64,000 bases of DNA from Limnohabitans sp. MMS-10A-178 (GTDB taxonomy: Bacteria; Pseudomonadota; Gammaproteobacteria; Burkholderiales; Burkholderiaceae_C), in the NCBI RefSeq assembly GCF_003063375.1, contig NZ_NERY01000002.1:434001-498000 (forward strand), in the 5' to 3' direction. The notes under the pieces are model-generated. The model saw only the letters and a program-made list of their open reading frames with translations, searched no databases and had not been told where the DNA came from. Shown one piece after another: positions 1 to 10,618 of this stretch. Numbering within the stretch: position 1 is the stretch's first letter; the number at the start of each line of letters is the position of its first letter. The translations under genes were made by a program, and so were the position numbers.

Positions 1-220
1 CCACATCCTTGAACTTGGGCTTATCACGCAAAAATTCGTTGCTAATGCCATGAACCTTGAGGGCGTCTTCGTGGCTATCGCGCCCAGGGTTGAAGTAGAA
101 ATGCAAATTGTTGCCGGTGAGCTTGCGGTTGACCAGCTCAACACAACCCAACTCAATGACGCGGTCTCCGCCTTCAGCAGAGAGGCCTGTGGTTTCGGTG
201 TCTAGAAATAATTGGCGCAT
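1..220 (-). CDS. dnaQ: DNA polymerase III epsilon subunit (3'-5' exonuclease), 5' part only
   Basis: The reverse strand from an ATG at 220 reads MRQLFLDTETTGLSAEGGDR and continues in frame to the window edge, giving about 73 residues. DTETTG is the ExoI motif of the DEDDh exonuclease family, with the two metal-binding acids, and the following GDRVIELG stretch is typical of DnaQ. The protein is the proofreading subunit of the replicative polymerase. The gene lies 36 nt downstream of fdx on the same strand, so it may be read through from the isc operon. The C-terminal part is outside the window. Confidence 0.9.
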   Translation of the reverse strand, partial: MRQLFLDTETTGLSAEGGDRVIELGCVELVNRKLTGNNLHFYFNPGRDSHEDALKVHGISNEFLRDKPKFKDV

Positions 221-256
221 AAGCTAACTGTAAACGCAATCAAGCCGCGATGGCTT

Positions 257-595
257 TCAATGGTTCTCTTTAGCGTGGTTGATGGTGTACTTTGGAATTT
301 CGATCACCACGTCTTGCTTGCCCATAAATGCTTGGCAGCTCAAACGTGAGTTGGGTTCTAAGCCCCAGGCGCGGTCGAGCAAGTCTTCTTCTGTTTCTTC
401 AGCTTCGTTCAAGCTGCTCAAGCCTTCACGCACAATGACGTGGCAAGTGGTGCAGGCGCAGCTCATGTCGCAGGCGTGTTCAATGTTGATTTTGTTGTCA
501 AGCAAGGCTTCACAAATGCTGGTGCCAGAAGGTGCAGAAATTTGAGCGCCCTCTGGGCAGTATTCGGCGTGGGGCAATATTTTGATAACGGGCAT
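257..595 (-). CDS. fdx: ISC-type [2Fe-2S] ferredoxin
   Basis: A 112-residue adrenodoxin-type ferredoxin. Cys42, Cys48, Cys51 and Cys87 match the four cluster ligands of the ISC ferredoxin; Cys46 is an extra cysteine inside the loop. It supplies electrons to IscS/IscU during de novo Fe-S cluster assembly in the cytoplasm. It is the last gene of the isc operon, 27 nt after hscA, in the conserved order of proteobacteria. The length is normal for the family. Confidence 0.95.
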   Translation of the reverse strand: MPVIKILPHAEYCPEGAQISAPSGTSICEALLDNKINIEHACDMSCACTTCHVIVREGLSSLNEAEETEEDLLDRAWGLEPNSRLSCQAFMGKQDVVIEIPKYTINHAKENH

Positions 596-622
596 TTTGT
601 ATTTCTTTAGAAAGCAGTGAGC

Positions 623-2509
623 TTAAAGGCTCTGGATGTTTTGGCCAGACAATGCTTTTTGAATGCTGTGATTCATGCGTTCGGCCGCAAAGGCTTCGGT
701 GGCTTGTGCCAAGGCTTGTGTGGCATCTTCTACCGCCTGCGCATCTTGCGATGAGTCGACTGTTTGGCGCAAAGCCAACATGAGTGAATCAATTTGCGCA
801 CGATCAGCAGCACTGAGCAATTGACCATCTGCATGGAGTGCACTCTGGGTGGCCAGCAACATGCGATCGCCATCCACTCTAGCCTCAACCAGTGCCCTTG
901 CCTTCATGTCCACTTCGGCGGTTGTAAAACTGTCTTGCAGCATTTTGGCAATTTGATCATCGCTCAAGCCATAAGAAGGTTTCACATCAATTTTGGCCTC
1001 GACGCCACTGATTTGCTCTTTGGCAGCAACGCTCAGCAAACCATCTGCATCCACCGTAAATGTCACGCGAATGCGTGCTGCGCCTGCTGCCATTGGCGGA
1101 ATGCCCCGCAATTCAAAACGGGCCAAGCTTCGGCAGTCCACCACCAAATCGCGCTCGCCTTGCAACACGTGCAATGCCAACGCAGTTTGACCGTCTTGGT
1201 AAGTGGTGAAGTCTTGGGCCATGGCCGTGGGAATGGTTTGGTTGCGCGGGATGATGCGCTCCACCAAACCGCCCATGGTTTCAATGCCCAAGGACAAAGG
1301 TATGACATCGAGCAAGAGCAAATCGCCAGCCGAGTCGTTGCCAGCCAATTGATTGGCTTGAATGGCAGCGCCCAAGGCCACTACTTCGTCGGGGTTCAGA
1401 TTGTTAAGCGGTGGCTTGCCGAAAAAGGCGGCTACCGCTTCTTGCACTTGCGGCATGCGCGTAGAGCCGCCCACCATGACCACGCCTTGAATGTCTTCAG
1501 CTTTGATTTTGGCATCGCGCAATGCCTTCTTAACAGCAGACATGCATCTTGCAGTGAGTGCCGAAGTTGCTTCGTTGAATTGAACACGTGTGAGTTTCAC
1601 TTCGTGGCTTTGTGATGCATGTGTCCATACCAAAGAAACGTCAGGTGAATTGGTCAAAGCCTCTTTGGCTGCACGTGCTGCCGCTTTCAATCGGGTTTTG
1701 TCTTCAGCACTGAGGCCAGCTTGTATGTCAGACAAACCCATGGATGCCAAGGCTGCGTCTGCCAGTGCGTGATCGTAGTCGTCACCACCTAAAGCTGAGT
1801 CGCCTCCGGTGGCCATTACTTCAAATACGCCACGCGTTAAACGCAAGATAGAAATATCAAAGGTACCGCCGCCCAAATCAAACACCGCATAAATGCCTTC
1901 GCTGGCGTTGTCCAAGCCATAGGCAATAGCGGCTGCTGTGGGTTCATTGATAAGTCGCAACACATTGATACCAGCCATTTGGGCTGCATCTTTGGTGGCT
2001 TGGCGCTGTGCATCATCAAAGTAGGCGGGTACGGTTATCACTGCGCCATGAAGGTCATCGTTGAAGGTGTCTTCGGCACGATAACGCAGAGTAGCCAAAA
2101 TTTCGGCACTGACTTCAACAGGCGACTTATTGCCTTGCACAGTTTGAATTGACAACATGCCTTTGGCGCTGGCGCCTTCTGGCTGCGCAAACTTGTAGGG
2201 CAGTTTTTCGGGATGCGCTATGTCAGACAAGCTGCGACCCATGAATCGCTTGACAGAGGCCAATGTGTTTTCAGGATCTTGCGCGGCATTGGCCACAGCT
2301 TCTTGGCCAATTTGACGGCCTTGTCCGGGCAAATAACGAACCACAGATGGCAAGATCACTTGGCCTTTGTCATCGGGCAAACATTCGGCTACGCCATTGC
2401 GCACAGATGCTACCAAGGAGTGTGTGGTGCCAAGATCGATGCCTACGGCAATGCGCCGTTGATGAGGGTCTGGTGCTTGACCAGGTTCTGAAATTTGTAA
2501 AAGAGCCAT
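623..2509 (-). CDS. hscA: Fe-S assembly Hsp70 chaperone HscA
   Basis: A specialised Hsp70 that, with the J-protein HscB, helps release the cluster from IscU. The N-terminal ATPase domain starts at [10 protein letters not shown], with the second phosphate-binding signature FDLGGGTFD and the [11 protein letters not shown] motif. The substrate-binding domain follows. I chose the ATG at 2509 ([10 protein letters not shown]...) because it gives about 628 residues, near the usual 616-620, and leaves 13 nt to hscB. The longer frame starting at 2572 would run into hscB. Neighbours are hscB upstream and fdx downstream. Confidence 0.95.
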   Translation of the reverse strand: MALLQISEPGQAPDPHQRRIAVGIDLGTTHSLVASVRNGVAECLPDDKGQVILPSVVRYLPGQGRQIGQEAVANAAQDPENTLASVKRFMGRSLSDIAHPEKLPYKFAQPEGASAKGMLSIQTVQGNKSPVEVSAEILATLRYRAEDTFNDDLHGAVITVPAYFDDAQRQATKDAAQMAGINVLRLINEPTAAAIAYGLDNASEGIYAVFDLGGGTFDISILRLTRGVFEVMATGGDSALGGDDYDHALADAALASMGLSDIQAGLSAEDKTRLKAAARAAKEALTNSPDVSLVWTHASQSHEVKLTRVQFNEATSALTARCMSAVKKALRDAKIKAEDIQGVVMVGGSTRMPQVQEAVAAFFGKPPLNNLNPDEVVALGAAIQANQLAGNDSAGDLLLLDVIPLSLGIETMGGLVERIIPRNQTIPTAMAQDFTTYQDGQTALALHVLQGERDLVVDCRSLARFELRGIPPMAAGAARIRVTFTVDADGLLSVAAKEQISGVEAKIDVKPSYGLSDDQIAKMLQDSFTTAEVDMKARALVEARVDGDRMLLATQSALHADGQLLSAADRAQIDSLMLALRQTVDSSQDAQAVEDATQALAQATEAFAAERMNHSIQKALSGQNIQSL

Positions 2510-2522
2510 TGCGAATTTGTTT

Positions 2523-3062
2523 TTAACTAGAGGCGTCGAGTTGGTGTTGCACTTCTTGTGCAAATTTTTCAATGAACATGAGCGCTCTAACCTGACCTAC
2601 CGCTGCGGGAAAATTGTGTTCGACATCAATCAACTTGGCAATTTGCTTCAAAGCTTGCGCATGCGACGCATCCACCTCGTCCAACAGCTTTTCCAAAGCC
2701 TTATCTTTGGCGTCATTCGCTTTGAGTGCTTTGCAATCGTCTAGCGCTTCACGCCACTCCATTTGCTGCATCAAAAACGCAGGCGGCATGTTTGTGTTGT
2801 TTTCAGCGTTGACAGCGGCGCCGTTTAACTCACACAAGTAAGCGGCACGTTTTAAAGGGTCTTTGAGTCGGTTGTAGGCTTCATTGATGCGCACAGACCA
2901 TTGCATGGCAATGCGCTGAGCAGCAGCACCTTCAGAAGCAAATCGATCGGGATGGGCTTCGCGCTGCAATGACTTCCACTGAAGGTCTATTTGCGAGCGG
3001 TCTAGCTCAAAGGCCGTAGGCAAGCCAAACAGCTCGAAGTCTGACGCCTGCAGAGAGATCAC
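2523..3062 (-). CDS. hscB: Fe-S assembly co-chaperone HscB (J-domain protein)
   Basis: A 179-residue protein with an N-terminal J domain carrying HPD at residues 37-39, and a C-terminal helical domain rich in acidic and leucine residues that in the family binds IscU. It stimulates the HscA ATPase and delivers IscU to it. The start codon overlaps the iscA stop by 4 nt, which implies translational coupling. Length and position in the operon are typical. Confidence 0.94.
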   Translation of the reverse strand: MISLQASDFELFGLPTAFELDRSQIDLQWKSLQREAHPDRFASEGAAAQRIAMQWSVRINEAYNRLKDPLKRAAYLCELNGAAVNAENNTNMPPAFLMQQMEWREALDDCKALKANDAKDKALEKLLDEVDASHAQALKQIAKLIDVEHNFPAAVGQVRALMFIEKFAQEVQHQLDASS

Positions 3063-3382
3063 ACGCGGAACGATTCGCCACAGCCGCAGCGATCGCGCTC
3101 ATTGGGGTTGTTGAAACGGAAACCTTCGTTCAAACCTTCGCGCACAAAATCGAGTTGGGTGCCATCGATGTAGGCCAAGCTTTTGGGATCAATGAGCACC
3201 TTCACGCCATGGTCTTCAAAGACCACGTCTTCGGGGGCCACTTCGTCTACGTATTCAAGCTTGTAGGCCAAACCAGAGCAGCCCGTGGTTTTGACGCCTA
3301 AGCGCACACCCACGCCTTTGCCGCGTTTGGTGATGTAGCGCGACACGTGCCGCGCTGCTGCTTCAGTTAAAGAGATGGCCAT
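3059..3382 (-). CDS. iscA: A-type Fe-S carrier IscA
   Basis: A 107-residue HesB/IscA-family protein with the three conserved cysteines: Cys35 in TTGCSG, and Cys99 and Cys101 in the C-terminal CGCGESF motif. A-type carriers receive clusters from scaffold proteins and pass them to apo-targets, especially [4Fe-4S] enzymes. It sits between iscU (24 nt upstream) and hscB (4-nt overlap), the normal place in the operon. Confidence 0.95.
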   Translation of the reverse strand: MAISLTEAAARHVSRYITKRGKGVGVRLGVKTTGCSGLAYKLEYVDEVAPEDVVFEDHGVKVLIDPKSLAYIDGTQLDFVREGLNEGFRFNNPNERDRCGCGESFRV

Positions 3383-3406
3383 TGTTGAGTTCCGGCAAAC
3401 GCTGCA

Positions 3407-3796
3407 TTAAGCAGTTGCGTGTTTTTTCTTGTAGTCTTCGACAGCGGCTTTGATGGCGTCTTCGGCCAAGATAGAGCAGTGAATTTTGACGGGTGGCAAG
3501 GCCAACTCTTCGGCAATTTCGCTGTTTTTCAAAGCGGCTGCTTGGTCTAATGTTTTTCCCTTCACCCACTCGGTGACCAGTGAGCTGGAAGCAATGGCAG
3601 AACCACAGCCATAGGTTTTAAAACGCGCATCTTCAATCACGCCTGTAACGGGGTTGACCTTGATTTGCAATTTCATGACATCGCCGCAGGCGGGCGCGCC
3701 CACCATGCCGGTGCCCACATCTTCATCGCCCTTTTCAAAAGAGCCCACGTTGCGGGGGTTTTCGTAATGATCAACAACTTTTTCGCTGTAAGCCAT
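3407..3796 (-). CDS. iscU: Fe-S cluster scaffold IscU
   Basis: A 129-residue scaffold protein. Ligands Cys37, Asp39, Cys64, His106 and Cys107 are all present, and LPPVK at 100-104 is the peptide recognised by HscA. IscU builds [2Fe-2S] and [4Fe-4S] clusters from sulfur delivered by IscS. It is 32 nt downstream of iscS. Nothing departs from the family pattern. Confidence 0.97.
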   Translation of the reverse strand: MAYSEKVVDHYENPRNVGSFEKGDEDVGTGMVGAPACGDVMKLQIKVNPVTGVIEDARFKTYGCGSAIASSSLVTEWVKGKTLDQAAALKNSEIAEELALPPVKIHCSILAEDAIKAAVEDYKKKHATA

Positions 3797-3828
3797 GATT
3801 TAACTTCCTTATTCTGTTGGTGAAAAAC

Positions 3829-5049
3829 TCAGTGCGCAGCCCACTGAATGGTGCTGAGGTCGACGCCGTCTTTGTACATTTCCCACAAAGGGCTGAGTTC
3901 GCGCAGTTTTGCCACATTGGCTTTGATGGTTTCGATGGCGAAGTCAATTTCGGCTTCGGTGGTCCAACGGCCCACGGTCATGCGCAAGCTGCTGTGCGCC
4001 AATTCGTCGCTGCGGCCCAAGGCGCGCAACACATAGCTGGGCTCTAAGCTGGCAGAGGTACAGGCAGAGCCAGAAGACACAGCCAAACCTTTGATGCCCA
4101 TGATGAGCGACTCGCCTTCAACATAGTTGAAGCTCATGTTGATGTTGTGGGGCACGCGCTTGGAGGGGTGACCATTCAAGAACACTTGCTCAACATCTTT
4201 GAGTCCATTGATGAGGCGCTCCTGCAAGGCCTTGGCCTTGGCAATATCTTGATCCATTTCGAGTCGAGCAATGCGGAAGGCTTCGCCCATGCCCACACAT
4301 TGGTGCGTAGGCAAGGTGCCAGAGCGCATGCCGCGCTCGTGGCCACCGCCGTGCATTTGCGATTCAAGGCGAATGCGCGGTTTGCGGCGCACATACAAAG
4401 CGCCAATGCCTTTGGGGCCGTAGGTTTTGTGTGAAGCCAAGCTCATCAAATCGACTGGCAACGTGTTGAGGTCGATTGGCAATTTGCCAGTGGCTTGCGC
4501 GGCATCGACGTGAAAAACGATACCCTTTTCGCGGCAGATGGCGCCAATGGCAGGAATGTCTTGAATTACACCAATTTCGTTGTTGACAAACATCACGCTA
4601 ACCAAAATGGTGTCGGGGCGCAAGGCTGCCTTGAACACATCGAGGTTGAGCAAGCCGTCGTCTTGAACGTCAAGGTAAGTGACTTCAAAGCCTTGGCGCT
4701 CAAGCTCGCGCATGGTGTCAAGCACGGCTTTGTGCTCGGTCTTGACCGTAATAAGGTGCTTGCCGCGAGTTTTGTAAAACTGAGCAGCGCCCTTCAAGGC
4801 CAAGTTGTTGGATTCGGTGGCACCGCTGGTCCAGACAATTTCGCGGGGGTCGGCACCGATGAGGTCGGCCACATCTTGGCGGGCTTTTTCAACAGCCTCT
4901 TCGGCTTCCCAGCCCCAAGCGTGGCTGCGAGAAGCGGGATTGCCAAAGTGCTCGCGCAACCAAGGAATCATGGCGTCGACCACGCGCGGATCACACGGGT
5001 TGGTGGCGCTGTAGTCGAGATAAATGGGGAAATGAGGTGTGGAGTTCAT
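3829..5049 (-). CDS. iscS: Cysteine desulfurase IscS
   Basis: A PLP-dependent class V aminotransferase-fold enzyme that removes sulfur from L-cysteine for Fe-S clusters and tRNA thiolation. The start at 5049 ([20 protein letters not shown]) gives 406 residues, matching the usual 404. The reading frame continues upstream to 5244, but that part would overlap iscR and is unlike the family. The PLP lysine is in [12 protein letters not shown] and the catalytic cysteine loop is [12 protein letters not shown]. The gene is 13 nt downstream of iscR. Confidence 0.96.
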   Translation of the reverse strand: MNSTPHFPIYLDYSATNPCDPRVVDAMIPWLREHFGNPASRSHAWGWEAEEAVEKARQDVADLIGADPREIVWTSGATESNNLALKGAAQFYKTRGKHLITVKTEHKAVLDTMRELERQGFEVTYLDVQDDGLLNLDVFKAALRPDTILVSVMFVNNEIGVIQDIPAIGAICREKGIVFHVDAAQATGKLPIDLNTLPVDLMSLASHKTYGPKGIGALYVRRKPRIRLESQMHGGGHERGMRSGTLPTHQCVGMGEAFRIARLEMDQDIAKAKALQERLINGLKDVEQVFLNGHPSKRVPHNINMSFNYVEGESLIMGIKGLAVSSGSACTSASLEPSYVLRALGRSDELAHSSLRMTVGRWTTEAEIDFAIETIKANVAKLRELSPLWEMYKDGVDLSTIQWAAH

Positions 5050-5062
5050 GCTTGAAAACTTC

Positions 5063-5599
5063 TCAAGATTTTGCAAAAGTATTGCCCAAAGCAAATACCG
5101 AATTGGGGCCGTTGACGCGGATGGGTTGAACCACAGGCATGGCAGAAATGGCACGCTTGATGGCTGGCTTGTCTTCAATGGTGTGGCCTGCTGCCAATTG
5201 GTCGTCGACCAATTTCTGTAAATTGACAGAGTCCAAAAACTCAACCATGCGGGAATTCAGAGCAGACCACAGGTCGTGGGTCATGCAACGGCCAGTGCTG
5301 CCATGACAATTTTCTTTGCCGCCACAATGGGTGGCGTCGATGGGCTCGTCTACCGACAAAATAATGTCGGCCACTGTAATGTCGGAGGCTTTTTTGGCCA
5401 ATGTGTAGCCACCACCAGGGCCGCGGGTGGACTCTACCAACTGATGGCGACGCAGTTTGCCAAACAGTTGCTCAAGGTAGGACAAGGAAATTTCTTGCCT
5501 TTGGCTAATGGCTGCCAAGGTGACTGGGCCTGAATGCTGTCGCAGGGCCAAGTCGATCATGGCGGTCACTGCAAATCGACCTTTGGTGGTAAGGCGCAT
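5063..5599 (-). CDS. iscR: Fe-S sensing Rrf2 regulator IscR
   Basis: A 178-residue Rrf2-family winged-helix regulator. Cluster ligands Cys92, Cys98 and Cys105 and the nearby His108 fit a [2Fe-2S] IscR. The recognition-helix region STRGPGGGY is typical. IscR represses the isc operon when loaded with its cluster, so autoregulation at the upstream promoter is expected. The C-terminal tail ends [10 protein letters not shown]; a similar tail occurs in the second Rrf2 protein of this window (33802-34317). Confidence 0.95.
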   Translation of the reverse strand: MRLTTKGRFAVTAMIDLALRQHSGPVTLAAISQRQEISLSYLEQLFGKLRRHQLVESTRGPGGGYTLAKKASDITVADIILSVDEPIDATHCGGKENCHGSTGRCMTHDLWSALNSRMVEFLDSVNLQKLVDDQLAAGHTIEDKPAIKRAISAMPVVQPIRVNGPNSVFALGNTFAKS

Positions 5600-5665
5600 G
5601 GCTTTTTCCTAGGTTGTTGACTAATTTGCTCGACTATAGCAGAACTTGAGCGGATTAGTCGGATT
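5600..5665 (-). promoter_or_regulatory. isc operon promoter region with candidate IscR operator
   Basis: The region between iscR and uvrB. GACTAAT at 5619-5625 and its reverse complement ATTAGTC at 5654-5660 form an inverted repeat. A further CGACTATA at 5631-5638 reads TATAGTCG on the operon strand and could contain the -10 element. GACT/AGTC half-sites resemble the core of type 1 IscR sites. No strong -35 was seen, so the exact promoter is uncertain. Confidence 0.45.
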
Positions 5666-5688
5666 ACAAAATGAAGGTCTTTATCCGC

Positions 5689-7812
5689 TTAAGCCTTCAA
5701 GACCACCACGTTGTCGGTGCCTGGTGCCCCAAAGGCTTGGGCCTTGAGCATCTGGAGCTGGTCTCGAACCTGTGCGGCCTTTTCGAAATCGAGGTTTTTG
5801 GCGTGTTCCATCATTTGCTTTTCCAGTTGCTTGATGGCCTTAGAGATGTCCTTCTCGCTCATCTCCTCCACCTTCGCGCGCTGCACCGCGGCCAATTCCA
5901 AACGTTCGGCCTCTTTGCCAGCCTTTTCACTATAGACACCGTCAATCAAGTCGCGAACCTCTTTCACGATGCTGCGCGGCGTGATGCCCATGGCCAAGTT
6001 GTGAGCCACCTGCTTGGTGCGTCGGCGCTCAGTTTCACCAATGGCCTTGGTCATGGAGTCGGTCATGCGGTCGGCATACAAAATGGCTCTGCCATGGAGG
6101 TTTCGGGCCGCACGGCCAATGGTTTGAATCAGGCTGCGCTCTGAACGCAAGAAGCCTTCTTTGTCAGCATCCAAAATGGCCACCAAAGAAACCTCGGGAA
6201 TGTCCAAACCTTCGCGAAGCAAATTGATACCCACTAAAACATCGAATGCGCCAAGTCGCAAGTCGCGCAAAATTTCGACGCGCTCAACAGTGTCCACATC
6301 GGAGTGCAAATAACGCACCTTGACGCCGTTGTCCGACAGGTAATCGGTGAGTTGCTCCGCCATGCGTTTGGTGAGCGTCGTGATCAGCACCCGTTCGTGT
6401 TTGTCTACGCGTATGCGAATTTCTTGCAGCACATCGTCCACTTGGTGGATGGCCGGTCGCACCTCAACTTCGGGATCGACCAAGCCTGTGGGCCTGACCA
6501 ATTGCTCTACCACTTTGCCTGCATGTGTGATTTCGTAATTGGCTGGCGTGGCAGACACAAAAATGCACTGTCGCATTTTGGTTTCAAATTCTTCAAACTT
6601 AAGGGGCCGATTGTCAAGCGCACTGGGCAATCGAAAACCATATTCCACCAAGGTGGTTTTGCGAGCCCGGTCTCCGTTGTACATGGCATTGAGCTGGCCA
6701 ATCATTTGGTGGCTCTCGTCCAAAAACATGATGGCATCAAGAGGCATGTAGTCGGTCAATGTACTTGGGGCCGCACCAGGTTCTGCGCCAGACAAATGCC
6801 GCGTGTAGTTTTCAATGCCTTTGCAGTGCCCTACTTCGCTGAGCATTTCCAAATCGAATCGGGTGCGCTGCTCCAAACGCTGAGCCTCCACCAATTTACC
6901 CATGCCCACCAATTCTTTGAGACGTTCGGCCAATTCAATTTTGATGGTTTCGACAGCGGCCAACACTTTGTCGCGCGGCGTGACGTAATGGCTGGAGGGA
7001 TAGACTGTGAAGCGGGGAATCTTTTGGCGAATGCGACCGGTCAGTGGGTCGAACAACTGAAGGCTTTCAACTTCGTCGTCAAACAACTCAATGCGCACTG
7101 CCAATTCAGAGTGTTCTGCTGGAAACACATCGATGGTGTCACCCCGAACTCGAAACTTTCCACGGCTGAAATCTTGGTCATTGCGCTGGTACTGCATGCG
7201 AATGAGTTGGGAGATCACATCGCGCTGACCTACCTTATCGCCCGTGCGCAAAGTCATGATCATGCGGTGATAACTTTCGGGCTCGCCAATGCCGTAAATG
7301 GCCGACACAGTGGCCACAATGACCACGTCGCGACGCTCCATCAAACTCTTGGTGCAAGACAAACGCATTTGCTCAATGTGCTCGTTGATGGCGGAATCTT
7401 TTTCAATGAACAAATCGCGCTGCGGCACATAAGCCTCAGGCTGGTAGTAGTCGTAGTAGCTGACGAAATACTCCACCGCATTTTTGGGAAAGAATTCCCT
7501 GAACTCTGAGTACAACTGTGCGGCCAATGTTTTATTGGGTGCAAACACAATGGCAGGCTTGCCCATTTGAGCAATGACGTTGGCCATCGTGAAGGTCTTG
7601 CCAGACCCCGTCACACCTAGCAAGGTTTGAAACACTTCGCCATCGTTCAAGCCTTCCAACAAGCCTTCAATGGCCGTAGGTTGATCACCTGCTGGCGGAT
7701 AGGGCTGGTACAGCTCGAAGGGAGAGCCTTCGTATTGCACAAACTGCCCTTCTGGTGCAACAAATGGAACCGCTTCGAGGACAACTTCAGGGGTGACGGG
7801 TAATACGGCCAT
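5689..7812 (-). CDS. uvrB: Excinuclease ABC subunit B
   Basis: A 707-residue nucleotide excision repair helicase-like protein. It opens the helix at lesions found by UvrA and hands over to UvrC. Walker A GVTGSGKT is at residues 66-73, the beta-hairpin is in [12 protein letters not shown], the DEAD-like FLDESH follows, and a C-terminal UVR domain that binds UvrC is present. The chain is about 30 residues longer than E. coli UvrB because of a non-conserved N-terminus before [16 protein letters not shown]. It stands alone, divergent from the aminotransferase gene. Confidence 0.97.
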   Translation of the reverse strand: MAVLPVTPEVVLEAVPFVAPEGQFVQYEGSPFELYQPYPPAGDQPTAIEGLLEGLNDGEVFQTLLGVTGSGKTFTMANVIAQMGKPAIVFAPNKTLAAQLYSEFREFFPKNAVEYFVSYYDYYQPEAYVPQRDLFIEKDSAINEHIEQMRLSCTKSLMERRDVVIVATVSAIYGIGEPESYHRMIMTLRTGDKVGQRDVISQLIRMQYQRNDQDFSRGKFRVRGDTIDVFPAEHSELAVRIELFDDEVESLQLFDPLTGRIRQKIPRFTVYPSSHYVTPRDKVLAAVETIKIELAERLKELVGMGKLVEAQRLEQRTRFDLEMLSEVGHCKGIENYTRHLSGAEPGAAPSTLTDYMPLDAIMFLDESHQMIGQLNAMYNGDRARKTTLVEYGFRLPSALDNRPLKFEEFETKMRQCIFVSATPANYEITHAGKVVEQLVRPTGLVDPEVEVRPAIHQVDDVLQEIRIRVDKHERVLITTLTKRMAEQLTDYLSDNGVKVRYLHSDVDTVERVEILRDLRLGAFDVLVGINLLREGLDIPEVSLVAILDADKEGFLRSERSLIQTIGRAARNLHGRAILYADRMTDSMTKAIGETERRRTKQVAHNLAMGITPRSIVKEVRDLIDGVYSEKAGKEAERLELAAVQRAKVEEMSEKDISKAIKQLEKQMMEHAKNLDFEKAAQVRDQLQMLKAQAFGAPGTDNVVVLKA

Positions 7813-7868
7813 GGAACTTCTTGAGATGTGTCAATTGGCGGCAAAAATGGGGGAAAGAGCCGTTAAAA

Positions 7869-7899
7869 TTAGGGGGAACCCTAAAGCCTAACCTAGGTT
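7869..7899. repeat. Two short palindromes in the uvrB/aminotransferase intergenic region
   Basis: TTAGGG-GGAA-CCCTAA at 7869-7884 is a perfect 6-bp inverted repeat, and AACCTAGGTT at 7890-7899 is a perfect 10-bp palindrome. Both lie 60-90 nt upstream of the aminotransferase ATG and could be operator sites or a leader hairpin. No known family site was recognised. Confidence 0.4.
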
Positions 7900-7956
7900 T
7901 TGGTTTTCTGCCAGTTAGCAACAGTTTTTCGCAACACCCTACAAGGACTTTTTTTC

Positions 7957-9153
7957 ATGTCTCTGTTTACCGCCGTCGAAATGGCCCCCCGCGACCCTAT
8001 TTTGGGTTTAAACGAACAATTTGCAGCCGACACCAACCCCAACAAAGTGAACCTGGGCGTGGGTGTTTATTTCGACGACAACGGCAAACTCCCGCTACTT
8101 CAGTGCGTGCAAGCGGCCGAAAAAGCCATGATGGACAAACCCAGTGCCCGCGGCTATTTGCCCATCGATGGCATAGCCGCCTACGACGCAGCCGTAAAAA
8201 GTTTGGTTTTCGGTGCCGACAGCGAGCCCGTTAGTTCTGGCCGCGTGGCCACAGTGCAAGGCATTGGCGGTACAGGCGGCCTCAAAATTGGCGCAGACTT
8301 TTTGAAAAAGGTCAGCCCCAACGCCAAAGTCATGATTTCAGACCCCAGCTGGGAAAACCATCGCGCCTTGTTCAGCAGCGCTGGTTTTCAAGTCGAAAGC
8401 TATGCCTACTACGACGCTGAAAAACGCGGCGTCAACTTTGATGGCATGTTGGCCAGCCTGAACGCCGCGGCTGCAGGCACCATTGTGGTACTGCACGCGT
8501 GCTGCCACAACCCCACGGGCTACGACATCTCCTCTGCCCAATGGGATCGGGTGATAGCGGTGATCAAGGCCAAAAACCTCACCGCATTTCTTGACATGGC
8601 CTATCAAGGCTTTGGCCACGGCATTGCCGAAGACGGTGCAGTGGTTGGCAAGTTTGTGGCTGCGGGCCTCAACTTCTTTGTATCCACCTCTTTTTCAAAG
8701 AGCTTCAGCTTGTATGGCGAACGCGTCGGCGCTTTGTCGGTTGTTTGCGCCGACAAAGAAGAATGTGGTCGCGTTCTCAGCCAGCTCAAAATTGTCATTC
8801 GCACCAACTATTCCAACCCACCAATCCACGGCGGCGCGGTGGTGGCCGCTGTTTTGGCAAACCCCGAGTGGCGTGCAACCTGGGAAAAAGAATTGGGAGA
8901 AATGCGAGTTCGCATCAAGGCCATGCGACAAACTTTGGTCGATGGACTAATTGCCGCTGGCGTGAAGCAAGACATGAGCTTCATTACCACCCAAATTGGC
9001 ATGTTCAGCTACTCTGGTTTGAACAAAGACCAAATGGTGCGTTTGCGCTCTGAATTTGGCGTCTATGGCACCGACACAGGCCGCATGTGCGTGGCCGCTT
9101 TGAACAGCAAAAACATTGATTATGTTTGCCAGTCCATTGCCAAGGTTGTCTAA
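7957..9153 (+). CDS. Aromatic/aspartate aminotransferase (class I)
   Basis: A 398-residue PLP-dependent class I aminotransferase of the AspC/TyrB type. It moves amino groups between aspartate or aromatic amino acids and 2-oxoglutarate. Motifs include NLGVGVYFDDNGK near the N-terminus, CCHNPTG, the PLP lysine in STSFSKSFSLYGERVG, and the substrate arginine near the C-terminus (TGRMCVAAL). The ATG at 7957 with AAGGA at 7943 was chosen over the ATG at 7900. TyrB and AspC cannot be told apart from sequence alone; VFYD-type neighbours give no further hint. Confidence 0.9.
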   Translation: MSLFTAVEMAPRDPILGLNEQFAADTNPNKVNLGVGVYFDDNGKLPLLQCVQAAEKAMMDKPSARGYLPIDGIAAYDAAVKSLVFGADSEPVSSGRVATVQGIGGTGGLKIGADFLKKVSPNAKVMISDPSWENHRALFSSAGFQVESYAYYDAEKRGVNFDGMLASLNAAAAGTIVVLHACCHNPTGYDISSAQWDRVIAVIKAKNLTAFLDMAYQGFGHGIAEDGAVVGKFVAAGLNFFVSTSFSKSFSLYGERVGALSVVCADKEECGRVLSQLKIVIRTNYSNPPIHGGAVVAAVLANPEWRATWEKELGEMRVRIKAMRQTLVDGLIAAGVKQDMSFITTQIGMFSYSGLNKDQMVRLRSEFGVYGTDTGRMCVAALNSKNIDYVCQSIAKVV

Positions 9154-9203
9154 ATTTAATTACACGGTATACGGAGTTAGTGTCACTTATGTGAATTTAA
9201 TTA
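9153..9203. repeat. Direct repeat AATTTAATTA
   Basis: AATTTAATTA occurs at 9153-9162 and again at 9194-9203 in the AT-rich gap upstream of the PHB depolymerase gene. The first copy overlaps the aminotransferase stop codon. It could mark a regulatory site or be chance in an AT-rich gap. Confidence 0.3.
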
Positions 9204-9242
9204 GGTGTGCGACTCCACTTTTCTTGCACCACAACTGCTATA

Positions 9243-9256
9243 TTGCTGCAGTGCAA
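9243..9256. promoter_or_regulatory. Candidate PhaR-type operator upstream of phaZ
   Basis: TTGCTGCAGTGCAA has TTGC/GCAA arms around CTGCAG and lies 22 nt upstream of the phaZ ATG. The PHB-sensing repressor PhaR of related bacteria binds TGC/GCA-rich inverted sites near phasin and PHB genes. The link is by resemblance only; no phaR gene is in the window. Confidence 0.3.
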
Positions 9257-9277
9257 TAAACTAAGGGGTTTCAAGCC

Positions 9278-10618
9278 ATGCTTTACCAAATCTACGAAAC
9301 TCAACGCTCTTTCATGGAGCCCTTTGCAGACTTGGCCCATACCGCCGCCAAGATGTACAGCAATCCGCTGAACCCCTTCGGCCAATCGCAATTGGCTCAC
9401 CGCATGTCGGCAGGCTATGAACTGATGCACCGCTTGGGCAAAGATTATGTCAAGCCCGAGTTTGGCATTCACACTGTGCAAGTTGGCAATGTCGATGTCG
9501 CCATTCATGAGCGCATTGAAATTGACAAACCATTCTGCGAGTTGCGCAGATTTAAACGCTTTAGCGACGATGCTGCAACTTTGACTGGGCTGAAGGGTCA
9601 GCCCGCTGTGCTCATTGTGGCGCCTTTGTCGGGCCACTACGCCACTCTGCTGCGTGACACCGTGAAGACCATGTTGAAAGATCACAAGGTTTACATCACC
9701 GATTGGAAAAACGCTCGTTTGGTGCCCTTAACTGAGGGTGAGTTTCACCTTGATGATTATGTGAACTATGTTCAAGAGTTCATTCGACATTTGCAAAGTA
9801 AGTACGGCAACTGTCATGTGATTAGCGTCTGCCAGCCCACGGTACCCGTGTTGGCTGCTGTGTCACTCATGGCATCACGCGGGGAAACCACACCTTTGAC
9901 GATGACCATGATGGGCGGCCCCATTGATGCGCGCAAATCGCCAACAGCTGTCAACAATTTGGCCATGAACAAAAGCTTTGAGTGGTTTGAAAACAATGTG
10001 ATTTACAAAGTGCCCGGCAACTTCCCAGGTGCTGGCCGCCGCGTTTATCCTGGTTTCTTGCAGCACACCGGGTTTGTGGCCATGAACCCCGATCGCCATG
10101 CCTCAAGCCATTACGATTACTTCAAAGATCTGATCAAAGGCGATGACGCTAGCACTGAAGCGCACCGCAAGTTCTACGACGAGTACAACGCAGTGCTCGA
10201 CATGGATGCCGACTATTACTTAGAAACCATCAAGACCGTTTTCCAAGACTACAAATTGGTGAATGGCACATGGGATGTAAAAAGCGTCAAAGGCAAACAA
10301 GAGCTGGTCCGCCCACAAGACATCAAGACCACCGCTTTGCTCACCGTTGAAGGTGAGTTAGACGATATTTCTGGTTCTGGTCAAACAGCAGCAGCTCATG
10401 GTTTGTGCAGCAGCATTGCACCCAAAAACCGCCAGCACTTGGAAGTGCCAGGTGCCGGTCACTATGGTATTTTCAGTGGTCGCCGTTGGCGCGATGTGGT
10501 GTACCCCGAAGTGGTCAAATTCATTTTGGCGCACAACGGTACCAGCGCCGCTAAAAAAGCACCAGCCAAGAAAACAGCCAAAGTAGTTGCCAAAAAAGCG
10601 CCCGCTCGTCAAAAGTGA
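9278..10618 (+). CDS. phaZ: Intracellular polyhydroxybutyrate depolymerase
   Basis: A 446-residue alpha/beta-hydrolase of the PhaZa1 class that mobilises stored PHB. The nucleophile is the cysteine Cys185 in [10 protein letters not shown], as in Cupriavidus PhaZa1, rather than serine. The catalytic Asp and His are expected in ELDDISG and [10 protein letters not shown]. No signal peptide is present, consistent with granule association in the cytoplasm. The last 25 residues form an unusual Lys/Ala/Pro tail ([20 protein letters not shown]), like tails of histone-like and granule-associated proteins. The stop overlaps the next gene by 4 nt. Confidence 0.92.
   Translation: MLYQIYETQRSFMEPFADLAHTAAKMYSNPLNPFGQSQLAHRMSAGYELMHRLGKDYVKPEFGIHTVQVGNVDVAIHERIEIDKPFCELRRFKRFSDDAATLTGLKGQPAVLIVAPLSGHYATLLRDTVKTMLKDHKVYITDWKNARLVPLTEGEFHLDDYVNYVQEFIRHLQSKYGNCHVISVCQPTVPVLAAVSLMASRGETTPLTMTMMGGPIDARKSPTAVNNLAMNKSFEWFENNVIYKVPGNFPGAGRRVYPGFLQHTGFVAMNPDRHASSHYDYFKDLIKGDDASTEAHRKFYDEYNAVLDMDADYYLETIKTVFQDYKLVNGTWDVKSVKGKQELVRPQDIKTTALLTVEGELDDISGSGQTAAAHGLCSSIAPKNRQHLEVPGAGHYGIFSGRRWRDVVYPEVVKFILAHNGTSAAKKAPAKKTAKVVAKKAPARQK

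Noticed and set aside
794-1615. 273-residue open frame on the plus strand inside hscA
   Set aside because: It is antisense to a clear hscA coding sequence; composition is rich in His, Cys and Gln without a recognisable domain.
6304-7509. 401-residue open frame on the plus strand inside uvrB
   Set aside because: Antisense shadow of uvrB; the frame stays open because of uvrB codon use. No domain or start signal.
7911-7927. CTG-N11-CAG near uvrB as a LexA (SOS) box
   Set aside because: The LexA spacing is CTG-N10-CAG, and this one is one nt longer and lies on the aminotransferase side. No other SOS box was seen.
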